Assembly (NCBI GenBank): GCA_002937505.1
Contig: PTJY01000005.1
Location: forward strand, 62,001-126,000
DNA: 64,000 nt
From: Alphaproteobacteria bacterium MarineAlpha12_Bin1
GTDB lineage: Bacteria; Pseudomonadota; Alphaproteobacteria; UBA6615
Direction of reading: 5' to 3'
The notes beneath the pieces are model-generated. The model searched no databases. It saw nothing but the letters and a program-made list of their open reading frames with translations, and was not told the origin of the DNA. The translations under genes were made by a program, and so were the position numbers. This document shows, one piece after another, positions 1 to 7,506 of this stretch. Within the stretch, counting starts at the first letter, position 1. Each line of letters opens with the position of its first letter.

Positions 1-942
1 TGTGTGATTGGGTGTAGTGGGTTTGTTGGTAGTCATGTAACAGCAAAGTTATTGAAGCGTGGCTACAGCGTTAATGGAACCCTGAGAAATTCCAAAGGCT
101 CTAGCGCCGAATGGTTGATGAGTAGTGTCGCAAGCAAATCGATAAGCGACAACTCTCTAAGATTATTTTCTGCTGACGTGTTTGACAAGGAATCACTTAG
201 GTTAGCAATGGCTGATTGCGCTGGTATGATAGTTTGTGCTGGCTCTCCCGTGATTGCACCTGAAACCATTGATTTGATGGTAGCCGTAGGAAAAAACACA
301 TCCGAAGTTGCTATAGAATCAGGCATAGAGAGGGCAATCTACACCTCTAGTACAGGGTCTACCAATCCTCCTGAAGGAGAGCCTAAACTTAAAAATGAAG
401 AGATTCACTGGTCTGATCCAGTCCAACAGTTTGATGCAGGAAAATTTGCAGCAGTTGGGAAAACTAGGATGGATAGAATAGTTTTGGAAAAGATGCAAAT
501 TACAGAAGGAGATTTCCGTGTCTGTGTTATCAACCCCTCAATGATTGTAGGGCCGGCATACCAAGTTGAACCGGTGACTAGTCTTATTCGCTTTGCTGAT
601 ATTATTAATGGCAAACGTTTTAGGGACAAAATTCCCAACAGTTCCAATTCTATAATTGATGTTCGTGATTTAGCAGAGTTACATATAAATGCCCTAGAAA
701 AAGAAGATTCTAGAGGTAGATATTTTGGCGTTAAGAGGAGCTGGCACTGGCGTGAAATACTAAGAGAGCTCGAGCTCGCGTGTCCTGGTTATACTATGCC
801 AAACATAGACCCTGAAGAGTTCCCCGTAAGGGAAACTCAATTTGATTTTAGCCGTCAAAAATCTCTTGGCGTTTCTATAAGGGGTATAAAAGAAATGTTT
901 AAGGATCTTATTAAAGAACTAAATCGTCGGAAAATGATTTGA
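1..942 (+). CDS. NAD(P)-dependent epimerase/dihydroflavonol-reductase-like protein, 5' partial
   Basis: Extended short-chain dehydrogenase of the dihydroflavonol-reductase type. The visible protein opens inside the Rossmann nucleotide-binding loop (IGCSGFVGSH), which in this family is normally preceded by only a few residues of the first beta strand, so a small part of the N-terminus lies outside the window. A mid-protein segment YTSSTGSTNPP matches the conserved SS/T strand. The active-site YxxxK pattern seems altered: a Lys codon is at 460-462, but the codon four earlier (448-450) is Ala where Tyr is expected. Substrate is unknown. It is convergent with gluQ, 21 bases apart. Confidence 0.75.
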   Translation, partial: CVIGCSGFVGSHVTAKLLKRGYSVNGTLRNSKGSSAEWLMSSVASKSISDNSLRLFSADVFDKESLRLAMADCAGMIVCAGSPVIAPETIDLMVAVGKNTSEVAIESGIERAIYTSSTGSTNPPEGEPKLKNEEIHWSDPVQQFDAGKFAAVGKTRMDRIVLEKMQITEGDFRVCVINPSMIVGPAYQVEPVTSLIRFADIINGKRFRDKIPNSSNSIIDVRDLAELHINALEKEDSRGRYFGVKRSWHWREILRELELACPGYTMPNIDPEEFPVRETQFDFSRQKSLGVSIRGIKEMFKDLIKELNRRKMI

Positions 943-963
943 GAATCACAAATTATAGAAACC

Positions 964-1872
964 CTAACTCTTAAAGTTTGTGTTTTTTACTGAGCTTGTT
1001 GCCAAATTCTGAATTGCTAAACTCCAGATTTCACTTTTTGTGACTCCCTTTTGCCTCAGCTCTCTGAGGGTGGACGCTCCTTCGCTTTTAGAAAGCCTTT
1101 TTCCAAATTCATCTTTTAACAGTGGTGAATGGTGCCATTCAGGGGTTTTGAGACCTAGTAATTTTTGTAGCAGACGATGTATATGAGTGGCATCAAACAG
1201 GTCTGCACCACGATTAATTAGCGATATATCCTGAGCTGAATCATCTATAGTAACCGCTAAATGATAGCTGGTTCCTATGTCTTTTCTTGCAAGTACTACG
1301 TCCCCAACTTTTTCAGATGTGACCTTTTGGTTTCCTTTTAAACGGTCAACCCAATAAAGGTTACCTGTATGCTCTAATGCCTTTTTAAAATCTAACCTCC
1401 AAGCAAACGGGCTTCCTGATAAAAGTTTTGTTTTACGCTGAGAAATGGGTAAGCTTCGACATGTGCCTGGATAAATTTTATATTGAGCGTGGTTTTTTTG
1501 AGGGGCAGCAATAGAGTTGTTTATTTCTTGAATAATTTCCTTTCTTGTACAAAAACACTGATAAATAAGTTGTTTTTCTATTAGACTATCTAGTGCAGAT
1601 TTATAGGCTTGTGCTCTCTCTGATTGACGCATCACAGGTTCGTCCCATTCAATTCCCAGCCACTCCAAGTCTTCAAAAATTTCTTTTTCAAACTGGGCAT
1701 TGCAACGTCCTGTGTCTATATCTTCGATACGTAAGATAAACTTTCCATTGGATCTCTTTGCCAGTTTCCATGCAAAAAGTGCGGTATAGGCGTGGCCAAG
1801 GTGTAGTTGACCAGAGGGCGATGGTGCAAACCGTGTGACAATATTTGTTGAAGTCTGATTATTATTGTTCAC
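964..1872 (-). CDS. gluQ: Glutamyl-Q tRNA(Asp) synthetase
   Basis: Paralogue of the catalytic domain of glutamyl-tRNA synthetase that attaches glutamate to queuosine at the wobble position of tRNA(Asp). The N-terminus carries the HIGH-type signature APSPSGQLHLGHAY and the C-terminal part the KMSKS-type signature GKRLSKSEGAS. The family's zinc-site cysteines appear as CFC near residue 106 and a later TCR. The 302-residue length fits GluQ, which lacks the anticodon-binding domain of true GluRS. The start is a GTG at 1872 with only a weak AGAAAG ribosome site. Transcribed divergently from the glycosylase gene. Confidence 0.93.
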   Translation of the reverse strand: MNNNNQTSTNIVTRFAPSPSGQLHLGHAYTALFAWKLAKRSNGKFILRIEDIDTGRCNAQFEKEIFEDLEWLGIEWDEPVMRQSERAQAYKSALDSLIEKQLIYQCFCTRKEIIQEINNSIAAPQKNHAQYKIYPGTCRSLPISQRKTKLLSGSPFAWRLDFKKALEHTGNLYWVDRLKGNQKVTSEKVGDVVLARKDIGTSYHLAVTIDDSAQDISLINRGADLFDATHIHRLLQKLLGLKTPEWHHSPLLKDEFGKRLSKSEGASTLRELRQKGVTKSEIWSLAIQNLATSSVKNTNFKS

Positions 1873-1939
1873 AATTTCTTTCTAGACGATTTATTATTTT
1901 GGCTTTTAACTTCGCATACAATGATTTAACTATCACGTG

Positions 1940-2554
1940 ATGATTGATCAAGAAAGCATAGAAGAACACTTGTGTGAATTAGCAGCAATAGATGATCGCA
2001 TCAAAAAGCTTTGGGGTTTGGTTGGAACCCCCGAGTTTAATATCAGAGAATCTGGTTGCGCGGCCTTGATAAAGATAATTATTGAACAGCAAGTTTCGAC
2101 AAAAGCAGCAAATGCTATATGGAATAGGTTGGTAGCTGAAGGGTTTATATCTAACCCCTTAAAATTTACTAGTGAAAGCGGCCAGACGTTAAGAGAACTT
2201 GGTCTGAGCAGGCAAAAGGTTTCTTACTGTAGAAATATTGTATCTTTATCTTCGTCTGGTGACTTTAAGTTTGATGATTTGAATAAAATGTCAGATCAAG
2301 ATGCTATAACTACTTTGGTATCACTAAAAGGAATTGGACTCTGGAGTGCAGAAATCTATCTGATTTTTGTTCTAGGTAGACAGGATATAATTCCTGCAGA
2401 TGATTTAGCTCTATTGATTGCAGCAGGTCGATATTTTGATAATGGTGAGCGATGGCCTTCAAAGTTGTTGCGAAGTGAGTCTGAAAAATGGAAGCCTTGG
2501 AGAAGTTTGGTAGCATTACTGTTGTGGCATGGATACGAGAGTGGAAAAATATAA
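1940..2554 (+). CDS. DNA-3-methyladenine glycosylase II-like (HhH-GPD)
   Basis: Base-excision repair glycosylase that removes alkylated purines. The protein has the helix-hairpin-helix signature SLKGIGLWSAEIYLIF around residues 130-145, followed by the loop with the catalytic Asp (IPADDLAL), and a C-terminal W-rich segment typical of AlkA-like enzymes (WKPWRSLVALLLWH). At 204 residues it is the short form lacking AlkA's N-terminal domain. A GTG directly precedes the ATG chosen here (GTG at 1937, ATG at 1940); no clear Shine-Dalgarno separates the options. The esterase gene follows 24 bases downstream, so the two are probably cotranscribed. Confidence 0.88.
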   Translation: MIDQESIEEHLCELAAIDDRIKKLWGLVGTPEFNIRESGCAALIKIIIEQQVSTKAANAIWNRLVAEGFISNPLKFTSESGQTLRELGLSRQKVSYCRNIVSLSSSGDFKFDDLNKMSDQDAITTLVSLKGIGLWSAEIYLIFVLGRQDIIPADDLALLIAAGRYFDNGERWPSKLLRSESEKWKPWRSLVALLLWHGYESGKI

Positions 2555-2578
2555 TTTATACTAAACGGAAAGTTAAAC

Positions 2579-3247
2579 ATGTCTAATGAAACAATCCTTC
2601 AGGGACCAACATTTGGCCCAGCGAATGGAGAAAACGCTAAAAAGTTAGTAATTCTATTGCATGGTTTGGGAGCGAACGGTGCTGATTTGATCGGTCTGGC
2701 GCCTTTTTTATCAGATGTTTTGCCTGAGGTAGAGTTTCTCGCTCCCAATGCACCTCAGGCTTGTGATATGGCACCAGTTGGTTATCAATGGTTTAGTTTA
2801 CAAGATAGAAGTCCTGCAGCGATTGAGGCTGGCGTTCGTGCGGCAGCCCCTTTAGTTATCAATTATATCGAGCACCATCTTGAGAAAAGATCTCTCAAAT
2901 ATAGTGATATCGCTTTATTAGGATTTAGTCAGGGGTGTATGATGTCACTATTCGTGGGTTTTCGCTTGCAAAATAAAATTGCTGCAATTTTGGGTTACTC
3001 TGGTGCTTTAGTGGCTTCCGAAAAACTAGTATCAGAAGCTACTAACAGGCCGCCGGTACTTTTAATTCATGGGGAGAGTGACCCGGTGGTTCCATTTGAT
3101 AGGTTGGAAGAAGCTAGAAAAGGATTGGAGTCTGCAGGGATTGACGTTCAAACGCTGAGTCGACCTGGATTAGGTCATGGCATTGATGAAGAAGGGATTC
3201 GAGCTGGAGCTGAGTTGTTAAAAACCGCTTTGGTTGTTAGCGATTAA
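2579..3247 (+). CDS. Alpha/beta hydrolase, carboxylesterase/phospholipase family
   Basis: Serine hydrolase of the abhydrolase_2 (carboxylesterase/YpfH-like) family. Seen in order: LLHGLGANGADL oxyanion-hole region near the N-terminus, nucleophile elbow GFSQGCMMS, the Asp strand LLIHGESDPVVPF, and the catalytic His in GLGHGIDEEG close to the C-terminus, giving a full Ser-Asp-His triad. Length of 222 residues is normal. No signal peptide, so cytoplasmic. Preceded by a GGAAAG ribosome site. Physiological ester is unknown; the neighbourhood is housekeeping. Confidence 0.9.
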   Translation: MSNETILQGPTFGPANGENAKKLVILLHGLGANGADLIGLAPFLSDVLPEVEFLAPNAPQACDMAPVGYQWFSLQDRSPAAIEAGVRAAAPLVINYIEHHLEKRSLKYSDIALLGFSQGCMMSLFVGFRLQNKIAAILGYSGALVASEKLVSEATNRPPVLLIHGESDPVVPFDRLEEARKGLESAGIDVQTLSRPGLGHGIDEEGIRAGAELLKTALVVSD

Positions 3248-3335
3248 GCTTTGCATTAATTTAAATGTTGTCGACGCGGATTGATCGAATAGAATACAAG
3301 GACAATTTTATTATGAGCAGTATGGAGCAGCAGTA

Positions 3336-3896
3336 ATGTCGGGAGCATTAGGTAGAAGTCCTGCATTGGTGCTGAATGCTGATTTTAGGCCGCTAAGTTA
3401 CTTTCCTTTGTCTACTTGGTCATGGCAAGATGCTGTTAAAGCGACTCTTTTAGGGAGGGTTAACACTGTCGCAGAGTACGACAAAGTGATCCGGTCACCT
3501 AGTTTCGAAATAGCTTTACCTAGTGTTGTGTCACTCAAGCAGTACATTAAACCCTCTGAATATCCTGCTTTTACTCGTTTTAATGTTTTTCTGAGAGATA
3601 AATTTACGTGTCAGTACAGTGGAAGACGTTTACCTGCGAATGAGTTGACCTTTGATCATGTTTTGCCACGATCTCGTGGGGGAAAAACGACTTGGGATAA
3701 TGTGGTCACTGCATCTGCAGAGTATAATCTGAAAAAAGGCAATAGAACGCCAGAGCAAGCGGGTATGCTATTGAAGCAAACCCCAAAACGTCCCAACATA
3801 TGGGAGCTTCTAGAAAATGGTAGATCATTCCCCCCGAATTACTTACATAAAAGCTGGCGTGATTATCTGTATTGGGATGCAGAGCTTGATCAATAA
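3336..3896 (+). CDS. HNH endonuclease family protein
   Basis: Short HNH-fold protein of a type common and chromosomally conserved in alphaproteobacteria. The core reads TCQYSGRRLP, then FDHVLPRSRGGKTTWDN, then ASAEYNLKKGNRTP, giving the His-Asn-His type beta-beta-alpha metal site; the zinc-knuckle CxxC seen in many relatives is here C-x-x-S, so one structural cysteine is absent. The N-terminal region (VLNADFRPLSYFPLSTWSW) is characteristic of the family. GGAG at 3323-3326 supports the ATG start. Biological role is not established; not linked to a methylase here. Confidence 0.87.
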   Translation: MSGALGRSPALVLNADFRPLSYFPLSTWSWQDAVKATLLGRVNTVAEYDKVIRSPSFEIALPSVVSLKQYIKPSEYPAFTRFNVFLRDKFTCQYSGRRLPANELTFDHVLPRSRGGKTTWDNVVTASAEYNLKKGNRTPEQAGMLLKQTPKRPNIWELLENGRSFPPNYLHKSWRDYLYWDAELDQ

Positions 3897-3952
3897 GATC
3901 CATTGATTTTTTCTACCAAAACTTTAGCTAACCCATAACTAATTTCGTCTAT

Positions 3953-4528
3953 TTACAATCGAGAAGATAACCAAATGGCTAGTTTTGACCCTGCTTTTAT
4001 AGCTTTTGACATCAGAGGATAAATATTTTCATCCTGTTCTGCTTCGCTAGACTTATTTAAATTAATAAAATTATTACTAATCGATTTATGTTCAATTTCA
4101 TCAAGTCGAAACTTATCAATTATTATAGACAATTCGGGGTCTTTATCTCCTAGAGTTTCATGCTGTGATTTGTAGTGTTCTTCGATAACCTCCTCTACTG
4201 CTACTGTACATGCCATAGCAGCTTTTTCCCCCATTCTTGCAGTCAAAACACCCAAACTATAGCCTGCCAAACTCCAGATTGGTGAAAGAGCTGTCGGCCT
4301 TATGCGGCGCTCTATGATTAGTTTATCGAAAGTCTCAAGGTGATCTTTTTCTTGATCTGCCATATGTTGGATTGTTTTTCCTACACTACTTTTTGCCAAA
4401 ACGGAAAGCTGTCCCTGATAAATACGTGAAGCACCGAACTCTCCAGCGTGGTTAACTCTAATCATTCTATCGGTAGTTTCTTTAATGTTTCGATCAGAGT
4501 TTTGCTTGCCTATTTTTTCTTTGCTCAT
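3953..4528 (-). CDS. coq7: Demethoxyubiquinone hydroxylase (Coq7/CAT5 family)
   Basis: Di-iron monooxygenase that hydroxylates demethoxyubiquinone late in ubiquinone synthesis, membrane-associated. Iron-ligand motifs are visible: NHAGEFGA near residue 28, EKDHLETFD (ExxH) about 33 residues later, EEVIEEHY, and DEIEHK near the end. The 191-residue length is typical of alphaproteobacterial Coq7. It implies an aerobic, ubiquinone-using organism. Convergent with the HNH gene; the YqaA-like gene lies upstream on the same strand, 26 bases away. Confidence 0.94.
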   Translation of the reverse strand: MSKEKIGKQNSDRNIKETTDRMIRVNHAGEFGASRIYQGQLSVLAKSSVGKTIQHMADQEKDHLETFDKLIIERRIRPTALSPIWSLAGYSLGVLTARMGEKAAMACTVAVEEVIEEHYKSQHETLGDKDPELSIIIDKFRLDEIEHKSISNNFINLNKSSEAEQDENIYPLMSKAIKAGSKLAIWLSSRL

Positions 4529-4554
4529 GTTTTAAACTATCCAATTTGTAGATG

Positions 4555-5145
4555 TTAAAATAATTTTATTAGATAAAAGCTAATTATCACTAATGCACAA
4601 AATAAAAGTATTATCCAACCAAAATAACGCTCAATAAACTTTTGTAATAAAGGACCAAAATACCAAATAATGGTTGCTATGAGAAAGAACCGCAACCCAC
4701 GTGATATGAGTGATGAAGCCCCGAAGATAAATGGATTTAAATCTGTAATACCGCTTGCTATACCTACCAATTTGTATGGAAGAGGGGTTAAACCAAAAAA
4801 ACCAACAATCCATGGCCCCATTTCATTATATTTGTTTGTGAATTGAATGAAGTCATCATTAAGATCGTAAAAGGTAATTATATTTTGGCCTAAATAATCA
4901 TAAAAAAGAGCTCCAAAAATATATGCTAAAAAGCCACCAAGGACAGACATTAAGGTGCAGATACTAGCCAATTTCCAAGCCTGACTGCGTGCTGCCATTA
5001 TCATTGGTATCAGCAGTATGTCTGGGGGAATCGGCCATACTGAACTCTCCAGAAATGCTACTAAAGCCAAAACCCAAAGCGCGTTTTTATGAGCGCTCAT
5101 TCTGAGAAGCTTTTTGTTAATTCCTCTAAACATCACAAACATCAT
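4555..5145 (-). CDS. YqaA-like inner-membrane protein (VTT/DedA-related)
   Basis: Integral membrane protein with about five hydrophobic segments over 196 residues. The stretch FFGLTPLPYKLVGIASGI is the characteristic re-entrant-loop region of the VTT (DedA/SNARE-associated) superfamily, YqaA subgroup. The N-terminal helix region contains SSVWPIPPDILLIPM, another family signature. VTT proteins are thought to act in lipid scrambling or membrane homeostasis; no specific function can be assigned here. It probably shares a transcript with coq7. Confidence 0.85.
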   Translation of the reverse strand: MMFVMFRGINKKLLRMSAHKNALWVLALVAFLESSVWPIPPDILLIPMIMAARSQAWKLASICTLMSVLGGFLAYIFGALFYDYLGQNIITFYDLNDDFIQFTNKYNEMGPWIVGFFGLTPLPYKLVGIASGITDLNPFIFGASSLISRGLRFFLIATIIWYFGPLLQKFIERYFGWIILLFCALVIISFYLIKLF

Positions 5146-5283
5146 AAATTATTTTTTATAACGTACAACGCCCTCTATCAGTCCACTAGCTAATGAGTCT
5201 ATGATTAATTTTTATGCTTGTTTAGTTTTAATCTTCTCATTGACGAAAGTGATCGACAACATTAATTCTTTAATACTCTATAT

Positions 5284-5370
5284 GCGGGCGTGGCGGAATT
5301 GGTAGACGCGCGGGATTCAAAATCCCGTTCTGGCAACAGAGTGAGAGTTCGATTCTCTCCGCCCGCACCA
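5284..5370 (+). tRNA. tRNA-Leu (anticodon CAA)
   Basis: An 87-nt class II tRNA. Acceptor arms GCGGGCG (5284-5290) and CGCCCGC (5360-5366) pair fully, followed by discriminator A and an encoded CCA. The D-arm block TGGCGGAATTGGTAGACGC is the leucine-tRNA consensus. The anticodon stem CGGGA/TCCCG holds loop TTCAAAA, so the anticodon is CAA (reads UUG). The long variable arm forms a CTG-GCAA-CAG hairpin, and the T arm is GAGAG-TTCGATT-CTCTC. Confidence 0.97.
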
Positions 5371-5533
5371 TTTATTTAATTTCTAAAAATAATCTTTCCA
5401 GTATTTGGTTGCGGTTTCATGTCTCAGTTGCGATTTTTTGTTAACGGGTCTAACTTTTATTGTCATTCAACACTTCAATTTTATTGAATTTTTTTAATAT
5501 TACTTTTTATAGAAGCTTTTAGTTGTAAATTTA
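5371..5533. other. Intergenic region after tRNA-Leu
   Basis: This AT-rich spacer and the matching one at 5146-5283 make up the gene-free part around the tRNA. No integrase gene, direct repeat of the tRNA 3' end, or terminator-like hairpin was found, so there is no sign of an integrated element here. A promoter for the cox-like operon is presumably within it, but no convincing -35/-10 pair was recognised. Confidence 0.5.
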
Positions 5534-6136
5534 ATGGAAATAAAAAATACATTTCAGGTTACAGCTGGCTTAGAGAAAGCATGGGTTATTTTACTTGATG
5601 TGCCTCGGATTACACCATGTATGCCTGGCGCTGAGCTGACAGAGATAATCAATGACAAATCCTATAAAGGGAATGCCAAACTACGTGTTGGTCCAGTTCA
5701 GTTAACCTTTTCGGGTCAAGCTGAAATTACTAATTTAGACCAGGAAAACTTTACCGCTACAGTTCATGCAAAAGGCAATGATATTAAGGGCCGAGGTGCG
5801 GCAGAAGCAGATGTGATTTTTGCTTTGTCTGACGAAGCTGGTCAGACACGCGTGGACGTGACAACCAATCTCAATCTCACCGGCTCGGTCGCTCAATACG
5901 GGCGAGCCTCCGGATTAATAGATGCTATAGCGGGCCAAATAATCTCGGATTTTGCTAAAAACCTCGAAATTGAAATGACTGGCGACAGTGAGGTGTCAGA
6001 AGATGAGTCTAATGAGAAATCCGTTAATGAGGAATTAAGCAAACCCATCAATCTTGAAAGCCGTCCTAAGAATTCTTTGTCGGTTATCAGTTTGTTGTTT
6101 CGAGCAATATTATCAATGATCCGCGGCAAGCGGTAG
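5534..6136 (+). CDS. CoxG-like SRPBCC protein
   Basis: CO-dehydrogenase subunit G family protein with the SRPBCC (START-like) ligand-binding fold over residues 1-150 (for example ITPCMPGAELTE and VRVGPVQLTFSG-type strands). The C-terminal tail is acidic and then ends in a hydrophobic, basic segment (SLLFRAILSMIRGKR), which in CoxG is thought to anchor the molybdenum hydroxylase to the membrane. It is the first gene of a G-M-S-L operon, 14 bases ahead of the FAD subunit. In carboxydotrophs CoxG recruits the enzyme to the membrane; here the partner is the non-CODH enzyme encoded downstream. Confidence 0.85.
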   Translation: MEIKNTFQVTAGLEKAWVILLDVPRITPCMPGAELTEIINDKSYKGNAKLRVGPVQLTFSGQAEITNLDQENFTATVHAKGNDIKGRGAAEADVIFALSDEAGQTRVDVTTNLNLTGSVAQYGRASGLIDAIAGQIISDFAKNLEIEMTGDSEVSEDESNEKSVNEELSKPINLESRPKNSLSVISLLFRAILSMIRGKR

Positions 6137-6150
6137 AGAGAGAAAATATT

Positions 6151-7020
6151 ATGAAACCTGCTGCTTTTATTTATCATGACCCTAAGACATCTAAGGAGGT
6201 TATAGAGCTGCTGAGCAAATATGAGGACGCTAAAATACTGGCTGGTGGTCAGTCTTTAATGCCGATGTTAAATATGAGATTTGTTGTTCCGGATCATGTA
6301 ATAGATATAAATGGCGTAAAAGAGTTGGACAGTGTTTTTGATAACGGATCATCCCTCGAAATAGGTGCTATGACCCGCCAAAGTAACCTTAGCAAAAGTC
6401 AGGATGTAAAAACTAAGACACCTATTTTTCTTGAGGCTCTAGGGAATGTAGGTCATTTTCAAACTCGAAATAGAGGAACCATCGGTGGGAGCCTCTGTCA
6501 TCTCGACCCTGCAGCTGAAATACCATGCTTAATGGCAGCTTATGATGCTGTTATGATAGCGGAAGGGCCTAATGGTCTGCGAGAGATACCCTTTTCAGAA
6601 TGGCCCTTGACTTACATGATTCCAAGTTTAGAACCAGACGAGTTGCTGATTAAAGTACGTGTTCCATATTGGAATTCTCATCATGGCTATAGCTTTGTCG
6701 AGTTTGCTCGCCGCCACGGCGATTTTGCAATAATAGCTGTTGCTGTACTCATAGAAATGGATGGAAAAACAATCAGCAGAGCTTCAATATCTGTTGGTGG
6801 CGCTGATATTCGTCCAATTCGCTTGTTTGAAGCTGAAGAAGTCTTAAAAGGAGAAAATTTAGATGTTCGAGTTTTTAAATCGGCTGCAGAAATAGCACGT
6901 AAGGTAGATGCAATGTCGGATGCCTATGTTACGTCCTCATACCGTCAGCGGCTTGCGGCGACACTTGTTGAACGAGCTCTTGTGCAGGCTGCTGAACGCG
7001 TTAGCAGGGGAGAGAACTAA
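6151..7020 (+). CDS. Molybdenum hydroxylase FAD-binding medium subunit (CoxM-like)
   Basis: Medium subunit of a xanthine-oxidase-family enzyme; binds FAD and passes electrons from the iron-sulphur subunit to an acceptor. The two FAD signatures are present: AGGQSLMPMLNMR near residue 33 and TIGGSLCHLDPAAEIP near residue 112. The C-terminal CO-dehydrogenase flavoprotein domain (SVGGADIRPIRL onward) is complete. At 289 residues it is full length. Ribosome site AGAGAGAG precedes the ATG. Its stop overlaps the next start by one base (TAATG), showing translational coupling. Confidence 0.93.
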   Translation: MKPAAFIYHDPKTSKEVIELLSKYEDAKILAGGQSLMPMLNMRFVVPDHVIDINGVKELDSVFDNGSSLEIGAMTRQSNLSKSQDVKTKTPIFLEALGNVGHFQTRNRGTIGGSLCHLDPAAEIPCLMAAYDAVMIAEGPNGLREIPFSEWPLTYMIPSLEPDELLIKVRVPYWNSHHGYSFVEFARRHGDFAIIAVAVLIEMDGKTISRASISVGGADIRPIRLFEAEEVLKGENLDVRVFKSAAEIARKVDAMSDAYVTSSYRQRLAATLVERALVQAAERVSRGEN

Positions 7021-7502
7021 TGCCTGATTACAGAAATATTAACGTTGTTGTGAATGGCGTTAAACATGAGCTCGATGTTGAGACAAGAACTAGTCTCGGA
7101 GATTTTTTGCGTCAGGAAATCAAGTTGACTGGCACTCATTTAGGTTGTGAACATGGCGTTTGTGGCGCTTGTACGGTGTTATTAGATGGAGAGGCAGTGC
7201 GATCTTGCCTAATGTTGGCCGTACAGGCTAATGGACATGAGATTACAACAGTGGAAGGGTTGGCTGAGGAAGATGGGAGTTTGCATCCTCTTCAAGAAGC
7301 CTTCTGGAAACATCACGGTTTACAGTGCGGTTTCTGTACGCCCGGCATGTTGACTTCTCTTGCGGCCTATTTAGGTGATAACCCAGAGCCCAACGAACGT
7401 GATCTACGAGAGGCTATTTCGGGTAACATCTGCAGATGCACCGGTTACCAAAGTATAGTTGATGCAGCCCTAGATGCTGCCAAGAAAATGCGTGGGGAGT
7501 AA
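7020..7502 (+). CDS. Molybdenum hydroxylase [2Fe-2S] small subunit (CoxS-like)
   Basis: Electron-transfer subunit with two [2Fe-2S] clusters. The N-terminal ferredoxin-like domain has the cysteine pattern CEHGVCGACTVLLDG around residue 42, and the C-terminal all-helical domain has CGFCTPGM and GNICRCTGYQ. Length of 160 residues is standard. Coupled to the FAD subunit by a TAATG overlap and followed four bases later by the large subunit, with its own 3' end supplying the GGGGAG ribosome site for that gene. Confidence 0.95.
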   Translation: MPDYRNINVVVNGVKHELDVETRTSLGDFLRQEIKLTGTHLGCEHGVCGACTVLLDGEAVRSCLMLAVQANGHEITTVEGLAEEDGSLHPLQEAFWKHHGLQCGFCTPGMLTSLAAYLGDNPEPNERDLREAISGNICRCTGYQSIVDAALDAAKKMRGE

Positions 7503-7506
7503 GATT

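Noticed and set aside
5284-5370. tRNA-Leu as an integration site for a genomic island
   Set aside because: No integrase gene and no repeat of the tRNA 3' end were found in the window.
7474-7506. Frameshift or fusion between small and large molybdenum hydroxylase subunits
   Set aside because: The open frame upstream of 7507 is just read-through; a clear ribosome site and ATG at 7507 follow the small-subunit stop.
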